In this document: in pieces, positions 34,116 to 43,543 of the stretch
Position numbering within the stretch: position 1 is the stretch's first letter
How the letters are laid out: every line of letters begins with the position of its first letter
Source of the DNA: Streptomyces canus
GTDB lineage: Bacteria > Actinomycetota > Actinomycetes > Streptomycetales > Streptomycetaceae
Assembly: GCF_041435015.1 (NCBI RefSeq)
Contig: NZ_CP107989.1
Span: 9,362,001-9,426,000, forward strand
Direction: 5' to 3'
Length of the DNA: 64,000 bases
Position numbers and translations under genes: made by a program
Notes under the pieces: generated by a model
Databases searched by the model: none
What the model saw: the letters and a program-made list of their open reading frames with translations, nothing else
Told to the model about the DNA's origin: nothing

Positions 34116-35039
34116 TCAGGTCACGAGGGGTGGACCCCCGTCGGGGGGTGTACTCAGACCCCCTGTTTCCAGCAGCGCCATCAGCGCCCGCGCCGCCGGA
34201 CTCGTCGCCTGCGAGGGCGGCAGCAGGGCGACCGTCTCGTACACGGTCTCGCCGGTGCCCTTGACCGGCAGAGCCGTCAGCGACGACCGCTTGTGCCGGA
34301 AGTGCTGGGGCACGACGGCCACGCCGAGGTTCTCGTCCACGAGGTCGAGGAGACTGTGCACGTCGTTGACCTCCAGCGCGACGTTGCGACGCAGTCCCGC
34401 GGCGGCGAAGGCGGCGTCGGTCGTGCGGCGCGGGCCCCAGTCGGGATGGAAGTCGACGAAGACCTCGCCGCCCAGATCCTCCGGTGTCACGGCCGCGCCG
34501 ACGGCCGCGAGCCGGTGGCTGGGGTGGCACAGCACGGTCATGGGCTCGCTCGACAGCGGTACGACGCGCAGCTGGTCGGTGTCCTGTTGCGCCGCCCGGA
34601 CGGCGAAGGCCAGATCGAGCCGTCCGGCGGCGACCTCCTCGGCGAGGGCGGCGGACCCCGCCTGGCGCAGACAGATCTCGACGTCCGGATGCTGGCGCCG
34701 GAACGCGGCGAGCAGCCCCGCCACGTGCAGCCCGGCGATGCACTGCTCGGAGCCCAGCGCGAGCATCCCGCGCAGCACCCCCTGCACGGCCGCCACCGCC
34801 TCGTGGGCCGCGCGCACCTGTGCGAGGATCCGCTCGGCCTCGCCGAGCAGTGCCCGCCCCGCCGGGGTGAGCGTCACCCGGCGCGTGGTCCGCACGAACA
34901 GCGGGGTCTGCAGCTCCCGCTCCAGCGCCCGGATGGACGCGGACAGTCCCGACTGGGACACCAGGAGCCGCTCGGCGGCCCGCGTGAAGTGCTGGTCCTC
35001 GGCGACCGCCACGAAGTGTTGGAGATGGCGCAGTTCCAT
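34116..35039 (-). CDS. LysR-family transcriptional regulator
   Basis: The 307-residue protein has the winged helix-turn-helix FTRAAERLLVSQSGLSASIR (residues 18-37) and the LysR effector domain. The start at MELRHLQHFVAVAED is canonical. It is divergent from the aldo/keto reductase at 35164 and may regulate that gene. The dioxygenase gene follows 62 bp downstream in the same direction. Confidence 0.9.
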   Translation of the reverse strand: MELRHLQHFVAVAEDQHFTRAAERLLVSQSGLSASIRALERELQTPLFVRTTRRVTLTPAGRALLGEAERILAQVRAAHEAVAAVQGVLRGMLALGSEQCIAGLHVAGLLAAFRRQHPDVEICLRQAGSAALAEEVAAGRLDLAFAVRAAQQDTDQLRVVPLSSEPMTVLCHPSHRLAAVGAAVTPEDLGGEVFVDFHPDWGPRRTTDAAFAAAGLRRNVALEVNDVHSLLDLVDENLGVAVVPQHFRHKRSSLTALPVKGTGETVYETVALLPPSQATSPAARALMALLETGGLSTPPDGGPPLVT

Positions 35040-35163
35040 GATTGAGAAGCCTATCCGCTGAATTCCATCGGATTCTTCTGTTGGACCAATGCCCCCAGGT
35101 CGCGAAAGAGTGGATACAGGTTCAAGACCCTGGTTCCACCGTGCCAACCCCTCTGGAGTCGCG

Positions 35164-36159
<996 letters not shown>

Positions 36160-36197
36160 CCGGCGCGGCCGTCATGGCCGCGGGAGGTTGAACGGAC

Positions 36198-36222
36198 GGG
36201 CACCGGCTTCAGGCCGGTGCCC
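36198..36222 (+). terminator. Candidate terminator
   Basis: A perfect 10-bp stem (GGGCACCGGC/GCCGGTGCCC) with a TTCAG loop lies 39 bp after the aldo/keto reductase stop. Confidence 0.6.
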
Positions 36223-36256
36223 GGGCTCGTTGCGCCTGGCGTGCCCATGGCCACAG

Positions 36257-36395
36257 GGTGACCCGACCCGGGGCGGCGGCCTGCACGCGGTCGAGGCGGC
36301 GCTGCGAGTCGCCCGTCACGTCACCGGCCGCTCCGGTGTCGTCGGGGGGCACGGTCGTTTCCAGGGGCGTACGGCCGCCCCGCGTCGGGGGTCCC
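36257..36395 (+). pseudogene. Class III aminotransferase fragment
   Basis: The plus strand reads GLHAVEAALRVARHVTGRSG and then VVGGHGRFQGRTAA. This closely follows the conserved block of class III pyridoxal-phosphate aminotransferases (typically SGTEAVEAALRLARHVTGR...FHGRT). Only about 45 residues remain; the lysine-bearing half is absent and no start or ribosome site is seen. It is a short relic left between two intact genes. Confidence 0.6.
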
Positions 36396-36410
36396 GTGGG
36401 GCAGGCCTGA

Positions 36411-36695
36411 TCAGCCGGTTCGCTCCTCGATCCGCACGGTGACCGTGTCCCCGGCCTCCTTCCCGATGGCCTTTCGCACGTCGGCCTTCACCGGCAGCAT
36501 GTGGGTGCCGTCCCCGAGCGCCATGAAGGAGCTCCGGAAGGGGTGCCCGTCGATCGTCCCGCGGACCTTCACCAGTCCGCGGGTGCCGAAGAACTCGACG
36601 GAGGCGGGCCAGTGGACACAGGTCCAACTGCCTTTCTCCGGTTTCCTGCTGAGGACCGCGGTGAATTCCGCGTCCACTTCCCCGGTAGTGGCCAT
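36411..36695 (-). CDS. DUF1905 domain protein
   Basis: The 94-residue protein is a single DUF1905 beta-barrel domain: [20 protein letters not shown], then [20 protein letters not shown] and [20 protein letters not shown]. Function is unknown; some homologues are fused to YdeI-like domains. The start ATG 36695 follows GGGAGA, which overlaps the 3' arm of a strong hairpin, so translation could be controlled by RNA structure. It lies 71 bp downstream of the NTF2-like gene. Confidence 0.82.
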   Translation of the reverse strand: MATTGEVDAEFTAVLSRKPEKGSWTCVHWPASVEFFGTRGLVKVRGTIDGHPFRSSFMALGDGTHMLPVKADVRKAIGKEAGDTVTVRIEERTG

Positions 36696-36703
36696 GAGGG
36701 TCT

Positions 36704-36744
36704 CCCTCGCCGGTGGCTTCTCTCCAGGAGACCACCGGCGAGGG
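36704..36744 (-). promoter_or_regulatory. Hairpin overlapping the DUF1905 ribosome binding site
   Basis: A perfect 13-bp stem, CCCTCGCCGGTGG (36704-36716) with CCACCGGCGAGGG (36732-36744), encloses a second stem TCTCC-A-GGAGA (36721-36731). On the transcribed strand the 3' arm ends GAGGG directly before AGACCCTCATG, so it includes part of the Shine-Dalgarno. It may also terminate the NTF2-like gene transcript, whose stop lies 23 bp before it. Confidence 0.6.
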
Positions 36745-36766
36745 GAAAACTCATCGCGGCCGTCGC

Positions 36767-37150
36767 TCACGCCCCGTCCGGAACCCGGTCGAGAAATCCG
36801 AGCACGGTCCTGATCCGGCCGTCACCGGCCAGCGTGATCACGTCGGATCCGGCGACGGGCGCCGAACCGTCGACCTCGCTCACGAGTTCCCAGGAGAACC
36901 GCGCGGTGTCGTGATGCCCGTCGACGGCGCCGGTGAGCCGGAACGCGAAACCGGGGAACTGCTCGTGGGCCGCCGCGATGACCCCGGCGATCTGCTCGTG
37001 GCCGACCACGTCGGCGAGCGGGTCGGTGTAGCCGCCGCCCACCGCCCAGGCGGCCGCCACGGCTTTCGTACGCGCCTTCGGCTCCCTGGCGTTCCAGGCT
37101 TCGAAGTAGCGGCTGACGGCGTTCTCGTAACGATCTGTGTTCGCGGGCAT
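36767..37150 (-). CDS. SnoaL/NTF2-like family protein
   Basis: The 127-residue protein has the nuclear transport factor 2-like fold: [40 protein letters not shown], and a C-terminal strand [20 protein letters not shown]. Proteins of this type act as small cyclases, isomerases or binding proteins. No pathway context is present. It lies upstream of the DUF1905 gene in the same direction. Confidence 0.83.
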   Translation of the reverse strand: MPANTDRYENAVSRYFEAWNAREPKARTKAVAAAWAVGGGYTDPLADVVGHEQIAGVIAAAHEQFPGFAFRLTGAVDGHHDTARFSWELVSEVDGSAPVAGSDVITLAGDGRIRTVLGFLDRVPDGA

Positions 37151-37296
37151 GGGTGATCAGCCTCCGTCGAGGTCGTCTGTGCTGGTGGGACCTGATACCG
37201 CAACCCTGCCCGCGCCCCTCGGAACCGTCGATTACTTCCCGGGTAATGACGTTTGAGTGTGTACCCGTCAGATTTCGGCCAGGAGGGCGGGCGAAT

Positions 37297-37359
37297 ATGC
37301 CAGGAGACTGGCCAAAAAGATGTGGTGACAGTGTTTCAGTAGTGAACATACTCGACTGA
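37297..37359 (+). CDS. Possible 20-residue small ORF
   Basis: In the 330-bp gap between the NTF2-like gene and the next gene, ATG 37297 opens a frame reading MPGDWPKRCGDSVSVVNILD. AGGAGGGCGG lies 8-17 bases upstream. GGCCAG and CTGGCC around the start could pair. Nothing else was recognised in the gap, which must hold promoters for both flanking genes. Evidence for translation is weak. Confidence 0.2.
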   Translation: MPGDWPKRCGDSVSVVNILD

Positions 37360-37480
37360 CAGGTCTTCACATCGAGCGAAGAGTCCGTCACGTACAGCAC
37401 GGAGAACCGCGTACCGCGCATGAGCCGCACGAAAGCGAGGCCCTGCCGCCAGGTGAACGGAGCAAGCGGGGGAGTGGATC

Positions 37481-37891
37481 GTGCACGACGAATTCCTGTG
37501 CCATGTCACGGGGTACGGCATCTGCGACGGGCGGCGCATCGGCGTACCGCTCGGAACCTATCGCGCACCCACCCTCGCCCTCGCCCTGTGGTGGTTACGT
37601 GACCGGGCCTCGTGGATCGCCGACCGATTAGACCCCCAGCCCGAGGCCGAGTACTTCCCGGCGGGCGCCCTCGCCCCCGTCGCCGGCACCGTGCGCGACG
37701 TGCCCGCCGTCATGCGGGCCTGGTGTGCCGACCTGTACCAACAGGATCTGGTCGCCGACGAGTTGGCGGCCGGCCGGCTGGTCCGGATCGCCGCCAGTGA
37801 CGACACCACCGAGTACGAACTGCTCGCCGAGTCCGTGGACGCGGTGAGAATGCACCGGATGGCCTCGGCGCTCTTCACACCGGTCGCCTGA
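37481..37891 (+). CDS. Hypothetical protein
   Basis: The 136-residue product starts at GTG 37481 with GGGGGAG seven bases upstream. It begins HDEFLCHVTGYGICDGRRIG and has VMRAWCADLYQQDLVADELA in the middle. It is soluble, slightly acidic and without signal peptide or membrane helices. No family was recognised. It lies 79 bp ahead of the FHA-ABC transporter gene in the same direction and may share its promoter. Confidence 0.65.
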   Translation: MHDEFLCHVTGYGICDGRRIGVPLGTYRAPTLALALWWLRDRASWIADRLDPQPEAEYFPAGALAPVAGTVRDVPAVMRAWCADLYQQDLVADELAAGRLVRIAASDDTTEYELLAESVDAVRMHRMASALFTPVA

Positions 37892-37970
37892 GCCGGGCCG
37901 ACGCCCTCTGTGCGCGGCGCCCGAACCGTGCCGCCAGGCGGCAAAGGTGGTGAATCGGTAGAATTCTGGC

Positions 37971-40304
37971 ATGGCGGAGCGGCCGGTTGCACCGACGGCG
38001 CCCGAGCTCGTCCTGGAGACCGACACCGGCTCCACGGTGATGAGCCCGGGCCACGACTACCACGTGGGGCGCGACCCGTTGAGCGACATCGTCATCGACG
38101 ATGCCCGGGTCTCCTGGCACCACGCCGTGCTGCGACCCGACACCGACCACTGGACCCTCGAGGACGAGAACAGCACCAACGGCACCTACGCCGACGGCCG
38201 CCGCGTCCGCGAGTGGGACGTCGGCCCCGGCAGCGTGATCCACTTCGGCAGCCCCGCCGACGGCCCCTGCGCGGTCCTGCTGGGGCGCCTGGCCCCCGAG
38301 CGCCCTTCCGCCGTCTCGATGCCGGGCCTGACCGGCACCTTCCGGCGGCCCACCGCCGTACGCCCGCTGCCCACGCGCACGGTCCGTATCGGCCGCGCCG
38401 ACGACAACGACCTCGTCATCGACGATCTGGTCGTCTCCCGCCACCACGCCGAGCTGCGCGCCCTGCCCGACGACAGCTACGAGATCGCCGACCTCGGCAG
38501 CCACAACGGCACCTATCTCAACGGTCGGCCCGTCACCGGCGCCGCCATCGGCCCCGGTGACATCGTCGGCATCGGCCACTCGGCGTTCTGCCTGGTCGGC
38601 GACACGCTCCAGGAGTACGTCGACACCGGCGAGGTCTCCCTCGACGTCCAGGACCTCACGGTCGCCGTCGACCGCGGCCGCAAGACCCTGCTCGACCACG
38701 TGTCCTTCCCGGTGGGGGAGAAGTGCCTGCTCGCGGTCGTCGGCCCGAGCGGCGCCGGAAAGTCCACCCTCCTGAACGCCCTCACCGGACAGCGCCCCGC
38801 CGACCACGGCACCGTCCTCTACGACGGCCGCGACCTCTACCGCGACTACGCCGAGCTGCGCCAGCGCATCGGCCTGGTCCCGCAGGACGACATCCTGCAC
38901 GCCCAGCTCACCGTCCGCAGCGCCCTGTCCTACGCCGCCGAACTGCGCTTCCCGCAGGACACCGCCAAGTCCGAGCGCCGGGCCCGGGTCGACGAGGTCA
39001 TCCGGGAACTCGGCCTGGAACAGCGAGCCGCCCAGCCCGTGCACAGCCTGTCCGGCGGCCAGCGCAAGCGGGTCAGCGTGGCCCTGGAGCTGCTGACCAA
39101 GCCCTCCCTGCTCTTCCTCGACGAACCGACCTCCGGCCTCGACCCCGGCATGGACCGCTCGGTGATGCACATGCTGCGCGGCCTCGCCGACGACGGCCGC
39201 ACCGTCATCGTCGTCACCCACAGCGTCCTGAGCCTCGACGTCTGCGACCGCCTCCTCGTCCTCGCGCCCGGCGGGAAGATCGCCTACTACGGCCCGCCCG
39301 AGGACGCCCTCGCCTACTTCGGTTTCGCGCAGTGGCCGGAGGCCTTCGAGGCCTTCGAACGGGACCAGGACCGGGACTGGTCCGGCGACTTCCGCACCTC
39401 GCCCTTCCAGCACCAGTACGTCGCCGAGGCCACCGCACAGCCCCGGATGCCCCGCTCCGAGCCGGTCATCATCGCGCCCCCTCCCAGGCCCCGCAGCCGC
39501 GGCGCCCAGCTCGGCACCCTGATCCGCCGCTACGGCGCCGCTCTCGGCGCCGACCGCACCTTCCTCGTCATCATGATCGCCCTCCCCTTCGTCATGGGCG
39601 CCATGGCCCGTGCCCTCGCGGGCAGCCAACTCACCCGCGACACCGCGATGAACGCCCTGCTCATCCTGTGCGTCGGAGGAGTCCTCACCGGCGCCGCGAA
39701 CGCCGTGCGCGAGCTGGTGAAGGAGCGGGTCATCTACCAGCGCGAACGAGCCGTGGGCCTCTCCAGATCGGCGTACCTGATGTCCAAGGTCGTCGTGCTG
39801 GGCACGATCACCGTCGTGCAGGCGGTGGTCCTGACCCTGGTCGCCCTCCTCGGGGTCGACCTCAACGCGCCCGGTGGCGAAGGTGTGTTGATGCCGCCCC
39901 TTGCCGAGATCACGATCGCTGTCGCCCTTCTGGCGTTCACGGCGATGATGCTCGGTCTGCTCGTGTCCGCGCTGGTGCGCAAGGAGGAGGTGACGATGCC
40001 GCTGCTCGTGCTGCTCGCCATCGTCCAGGTCGTCTTCTGCGGGGCCTTGCTGAAGCTCGACGGTGTGCCCGGCCTGGAACAGCTGTCCTGGCTGGTGCCC
40101 TCGCGCTGGGCGCTCGGAGCGATGGCCGGCACGATCGGCCTCGCCCGGATCGTGCCGGGCGACCTCACCGGCGATCCTCTGTTCAAACACTCGGCGGGGG
40201 TGTGGCTGCTGAACATCGGCATGCTCGTCGTCCTCTCCGTGCTCTTCGGATACGTCGTCTCGCGGCTGCTGCGCCGCCACGAACCCGCGGTCATGCGGAA
40301 GTAG
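37971..40304 (+). CDS. FHA-domain ABC transporter (ATPase-permease fusion)
   Basis: The 777-residue protein has two N-terminal FHA domains: YHVGRDPLSDIVIDDARVS with LEDENSTNGTYADGRRV, and VRIGRADDNDLVIDDLVVSR with IADLGSHNGTYLNGRPV. An ABC ATPase follows, with Walker A GPSGAGKSTLLNAL, signature LSGGQRKRVS and Walker B LLFLDEPTSGLDP. Last comes an ABC-2 permease with about six helices (roughly 525-770). FHA domains bind phosphothreonine, so the kinase encoded just downstream probably signals to this transporter. The substrate is unknown. Relatives such as Rv1747 in mycobacteria are regulated in this way by Ser/Thr kinases. Confidence 0.92.
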   Translation: MAERPVAPTAPELVLETDTGSTVMSPGHDYHVGRDPLSDIVIDDARVSWHHAVLRPDTDHWTLEDENSTNGTYADGRRVREWDVGPGSVIHFGSPADGPCAVLLGRLAPERPSAVSMPGLTGTFRRPTAVRPLPTRTVRIGRADDNDLVIDDLVVSRHHAELRALPDDSYEIADLGSHNGTYLNGRPVTGAAIGPGDIVGIGHSAFCLVGDTLQEYVDTGEVSLDVQDLTVAVDRGRKTLLDHVSFPVGEKCLLAVVGPSGAGKSTLLNALTGQRPADHGTVLYDGRDLYRDYAELRQRIGLVPQDDILHAQLTVRSALSYAAELRFPQDTAKSERRARVDEVIRELGLEQRAAQPVHSLSGGQRKRVSVALELLTKPSLLFLDEPTSGLDPGMDRSVMHMLRGLADDGRTVIVVTHSVLSLDVCDRLLVLAPGGKIAYYGPPEDALAYFGFAQWPEAFEAFERDQDRDWSGDFRTSPFQHQYVAEATAQPRMPRSEPVIIAPPPRPRSRGAQLGTLIRRYGAALGADRTFLVIMIALPFVMGAMARALAGSQLTRDTAMNALLILCVGGVLTGAANAVRELVKERVIYQRERAVGLSRSAYLMSKVVVLGTITVVQAVVLTLVALLGVDLNAPGGEGVLMPPLAEITIAVALLAFTAMMLGLLVSALVRKEEVTMPLLVLLAIVQVVFCGALLKLDGVPGLEQLSWLVPSRWALGAMAGTIGLARIVPGDLTGDPLFKHSAGVWLLNIGMLVVLSVLFGYVVSRLLRRHEPAVMRK

Positions 40305-40311
40305 GCCGCCG

Positions 40312-40860
40312 ATGACGACACCCGACTTCCGGCCCACCCACGTCGTGCCCGGCCAGGGCATGCCCGCCTGGGACGCCCCCGACCCGGCCCGCCCCACCGT
40401 CCCCCTCGACCCGCTCCTGCCCGTCCAGCTCTCGGAGCGACGCGGCGACTGGGCCCACGTCCTGTGCGCCAACGGCTGGTCGGCCTGGGTCGACGGCCGC
40501 CACCTGGTCGCCGTACCGCAGGATCCCCCCGCCCCCGACAGCCCGCTCACCCGCGCCGCCGACCCACGCCCCCTGCTGGCCCGCGCCGACGAGACCCTCG
40601 CCCGCTACCGGGCCGCGGTCGAGGAGCTGGCCGGCGGCGGCCTCGACGGGGAGGCGTTCCGCGGCCGCACGCGGGGACTGCGGATCGGTGTGGTCGTCGA
40701 CGGGGAGCACGTGTGGCTGTACGACGCCCAGCACGGACGCTGGGTGTACGCGGACGGGACCCGGCTGAACACCTACGCCACCGATGACGGGCCACAAGCG
40801 GGCGGGCCTCAAGCGGGCGGACATGCCCCCACCCAGGTCGTGACGCGCGATGGCACGTGA
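40312..40860 (+). CDS. Hypothetical protein with SH3-like region
   Basis: The 182-residue protein has an SH3-like stretch near residues 40-65 (LPVQLSERRGDWAHVLCANG, then WSAWVDGRHLVAVP) and a middle helix (ARADETLARYRAAVEELAGG). A C-terminal strand region, IGVVVDGEHVWLYDAQHGRW, ends in a Gly/Ala/Gln tail. It starts 7 bp after the transporter gene and overlaps the kinase gene by 11 bp, so it must be coexpressed. It is probably an adaptor within this signalling set, although no activity is known. Confidence 0.72.
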   Translation: MTTPDFRPTHVVPGQGMPAWDAPDPARPTVPLDPLLPVQLSERRGDWAHVLCANGWSAWVDGRHLVAVPQDPPAPDSPLTRAADPRPLLARADETLARYRAAVEELAGGGLDGEAFRGRTRGLRIGVVVDGEHVWLYDAQHGRWVYADGTRLNTYATDDGPQAGGPQAGGHAPTQVVTRDGT

Positions 40861-41827
40861 GACCAGCCTCTTCTCCGGCAGCCCCTCCGAACTGGTCGGC
40901 AGACAGGTCGCGAGCTACCGCATCGAGCAGGAGATCGGCCGCGGTGGCATGGCCGTCGTCTACCGGGCCCGGGACCTGCGCCTGGACCGCACGGTGGCGC
41001 TGAAGCTGCTGGCCCCCGAACTGGCCCGCAACGACACCTTCCGCAACCGCTTCAGCCACGAGTCCCGGGTGGCCGCCGCGATCGACCACCCGCACATCGT
41101 CCCTGTCTTCGAGGCGGGCGAGACGGACGGCGTCCTGTACATCGCCATGCGGTACGTCGCCGGCAGCGACCTGCGTCATCTCCTGGACCGCCAGGGCCCG
41201 TTGCCCCTCCCGACCGCCTTGCGGATCGCCGCCCAGATCGCCTCCGCGCTCGACGCGGCCCACGAGCACGGGCTGGTCCACCGGGACGTGAAACCCGGCA
41301 ACATCCTGGTCGCCCGCGGCACCGACAGCGACCACCCCGAGCACACCTACCTCACCGACTTCGGCCTCACGAAGAAGTCCCTGTCGTTGACCGGGTTCAC
41401 GACGGTCGGCCAGTTCGTCGGCACCCTCGACTACGTGGCACCCGAGCAGATCTCGGGCCGCCCGGTCGACGGCCGCTGCGACGTCTACGGTTTCGCCTGC
41501 GTGGTCTACGAATCCCTCACAGGCCACCCGCCGTTCCGCCGCGACGACGACATGGCCCTGCTGTGGGCCCACCAGTACGACGCCCCGCCCGCCCTCTCCG
41601 CGTCCCGCCCCGGCCTCCCCGCGCCACTCGACGCGGTGTTCGCCAAAGCCCTCGCCAAGGCGCCCGACGACCGCCACGACTCCTGCCTGGCCTTCGTCGC
41701 GGCCCTCCGCTCGGCGGCGACGGGCGCTCACCCGCCGACGGAGGTCGCCCTGCCGACCGTGGAACCACCGGAAACCCAGCCCAAGTCCCCGCCCCGCTGG
41801 GCGGAGCCGGTGGTCCGGGGACGGTAG
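40850..41827 (+). CDS. Hanks-type serine/threonine protein kinase
   Basis: The 325-residue protein is mostly a kinase domain: glycine loop IGRGGMAVVYRARD, ATP lysine in VALKLL, catalytic loop HRDVKPGNIL, DFGLTK, activation loop threonines in LTGFTTVGQFVGTLDYVAPE, and YGFACVVYESLTGHPPF. It lacks a transmembrane helix and PASTA or other sensor domains, so it is cytosolic. It overlaps the preceding gene by 11 bp and is the likely modifier of the FHA transporter. Confidence 0.93.
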   Translation: MARETSLFSGSPSELVGRQVASYRIEQEIGRGGMAVVYRARDLRLDRTVALKLLAPELARNDTFRNRFSHESRVAAAIDHPHIVPVFEAGETDGVLYIAMRYVAGSDLRHLLDRQGPLPLPTALRIAAQIASALDAAHEHGLVHRDVKPGNILVARGTDSDHPEHTYLTDFGLTKKSLSLTGFTTVGQFVGTLDYVAPEQISGRPVDGRCDVYGFACVVYESLTGHPPFRRDDDMALLWAHQYDAPPALSASRPGLPAPLDAVFAKALAKAPDDRHDSCLAFVAALRSAATGAHPPTEVALPTVEPPETQPKSPPRWAEPVVRGR

Positions 41828-42047
41828 TCAGCCCAGGCCCAGCCCGTTCAACGGCAGCTTCCGCGCCGGCACCCTGCGGTGGCTGATCCGCCACTGCGCA
41901 CCGACGCGGATCACGGTGTCCTCGTACGTGACCGAGCCGCACGCGCCGTCCGCCATGACGCCGGTCCAGGGCCCGGGCGTCCACCAGGTGTCCGTGCAGC
42001 GCGATCAACTAGGCCACGGCAAGGCGGTCTTCAAGAGCCGACGTCAT
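41828..42047 (-). pseudogene. SnoaL-like protein remnant
   Basis: From ATG 42047 the minus strand reads MTSALEDRLAVA, an in-frame TAG, then LIALHGHLVDARALD, the start of a SnoaL/DUF4440-type protein. After an internal loss, another frame gives CGSVTYEDTVIRVGAQWRIS and ends VPARKLPLNGLGLG at the stop at 41828. Start and end are preserved but most of the middle is gone. The stop lies one base beyond the kinase stop. Confidence 0.7.
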
Positions 42048-42091
42048 GGCATGCCCCTTCCTCGGCTGAGCGCACCCTGCCACGCCCTGCC

Positions 42092-43369
42092 TCACGCGTC
42101 AGCCGGTTTGATCTCTCCTTTGCGCCGCACCGGCCGTGCCAGCAGCGCGCCGAGGAAACCGGTGACCAGACCCCACAGGGCGCCGAGGCCGACCGCCGTC
42201 CAGAGCTCCGGCTCGAGGAACAGCTTTCCGCCCAGGCCGCCCCCGAGGTCGCCGATGCCGAGCACCGACAGTCCGTAGTGGGCGGAGATCCGGCCCATGA
42301 GGCAGATCATGAGAACCGTCAGGGCGAGGGCGACCGCCAGATGCACGGCGTGTCGCCAGGCGCGGACCCGGGCGGGTGAGCGGGCCGCCATCAGGAACGC
42401 CACGGCCAGCAGCAGGACCGCGTCGACGACCACCAGCCACCAGATCCGGCCGTCGTGCTCGGAGAGGGTGTGCAGATCGAGCGTGGCGGTGTCCTTGGAG
42501 CGCAGCACCTCGTCCAGGACGTGCGGCATGGGCAGTCCGAAGGGCCCTTCCACCCGGCCGTTCCAGGTGGCGCCCAGGCCGATGGTCAGAGTGAGCCAGA
42601 CCAGGTTCGGCATGCCCAGCAGGATCACCGCGAGCGTCTCACGCGCATGGCCGCGCGTCGCGGCGACGACCAGGGCGACGAGGGTGCCGAGGACGACGTA
42701 GGCGAGCAGCAGGACGACCATGGCGTGGGCGGCCGGCCGTACCGACTGCTGGAACGGCAGCAGCCGACCGGGCAGCGGAGCCCGGGCCGACACCAGCAGG
42801 GCCAGCACCAGGACGCCGGCCATCCACAGCAGGCCGAACAGAAGGGTCTGCGGTACGTCCGTGGTGAAGCCGACCTCGGGGGAGACACCGAACAGATCCC
42901 CCAGGTCGCTCAGTGTGTCGTCGCCGAGGGAGAGCTTGAACGTCTGGCGGGCCGCGTAGGCCAGGGCGAGGAGCGCCGGCAGCCACAGGACGGCGATCCG
43001 GGCGGCCCATCCGGCGAGCTCCCGGCCGCTCGCGACCGCCCGGTGCCGCAGTGGACGCAGAAAGCCCGCGCCGAGCACCAGCGCACCCGTCAGGGTGACG
43101 GAGAGGGGGATCACGGTGAGCCCGGCCTGGGTGTCGGCGAGCCCTCCCGCGCTTCCCGACAGCTTGATCGTGCCGCCGACGGCGGTGACCACGGCCGCCG
43201 CGACGACCCGGGGGAACGCGTGGTCCGGAAGGTCGGACGCACCCGCCGCCCACAGCCCCAGCGCGGCCACCACCCCCATGGCGCCCAGCGAGACCAGGAC
43301 CGTGGCCACGGCCTGCACCCAGCCGTGGCGGGCGACGACTGCCTGGTCAAAGGGGGGTTGGGGGCTCAC
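42092..43369 (-). CDS. Streptophobe-type integral membrane protein
   Basis: The 425-residue protein has about nine to ten hydrophobic helices, beginning WVQAVATVLVSLGAMGVVAA (residues 17-36). A conserved-looking middle segment is ARQTFKLSLGDDTLSDLGDL, with DVPQTLLFGLLWMAGVLVLA after it. This pattern matches the streptophobe family of membrane proteins, which is nearly confined to streptomycetes and has no known function. It is divergent from the DUF6777-like gene. Confidence 0.75.
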   Translation of the reverse strand: MSPQPPFDQAVVARHGWVQAVATVLVSLGAMGVVAALGLWAAGASDLPDHAFPRVVAAAVVTAVGGTIKLSGSAGGLADTQAGLTVIPLSVTLTGALVLGAGFLRPLRHRAVASGRELAGWAARIAVLWLPALLALAYAARQTFKLSLGDDTLSDLGDLFGVSPEVGFTTDVPQTLLFGLLWMAGVLVLALLVSARAPLPGRLLPFQQSVRPAAHAMVVLLLAYVVLGTLVALVVAATRGHARETLAVILLGMPNLVWLTLTIGLGATWNGRVEGPFGLPMPHVLDEVLRSKDTATLDLHTLSEHDGRIWWLVVVDAVLLLAVAFLMAARSPARVRAWRHAVHLAVALALTVLMICLMGRISAHYGLSVLGIGDLGGGLGGKLFLEPELWTAVGLGALWGLVTGFLGALLARPVRRKGEIKPADA

Positions 43370-43543
43370 CCTGCCACGCTAAGCAGCCCCGGCACGGCGC
43401 GCCCGCCGGGAGGTCCGTCCGCGTCCGCTTGCGGACGGCACAAGGCCGGAGCAGAGAATAGGTACGGAACGTAGAAATGCGGCTGAACCGGGGCAAGCGC
43501 ATCGCGCGCCGCAGGAATCCCGAGTCGGGAAGAAGAAGAGCTC

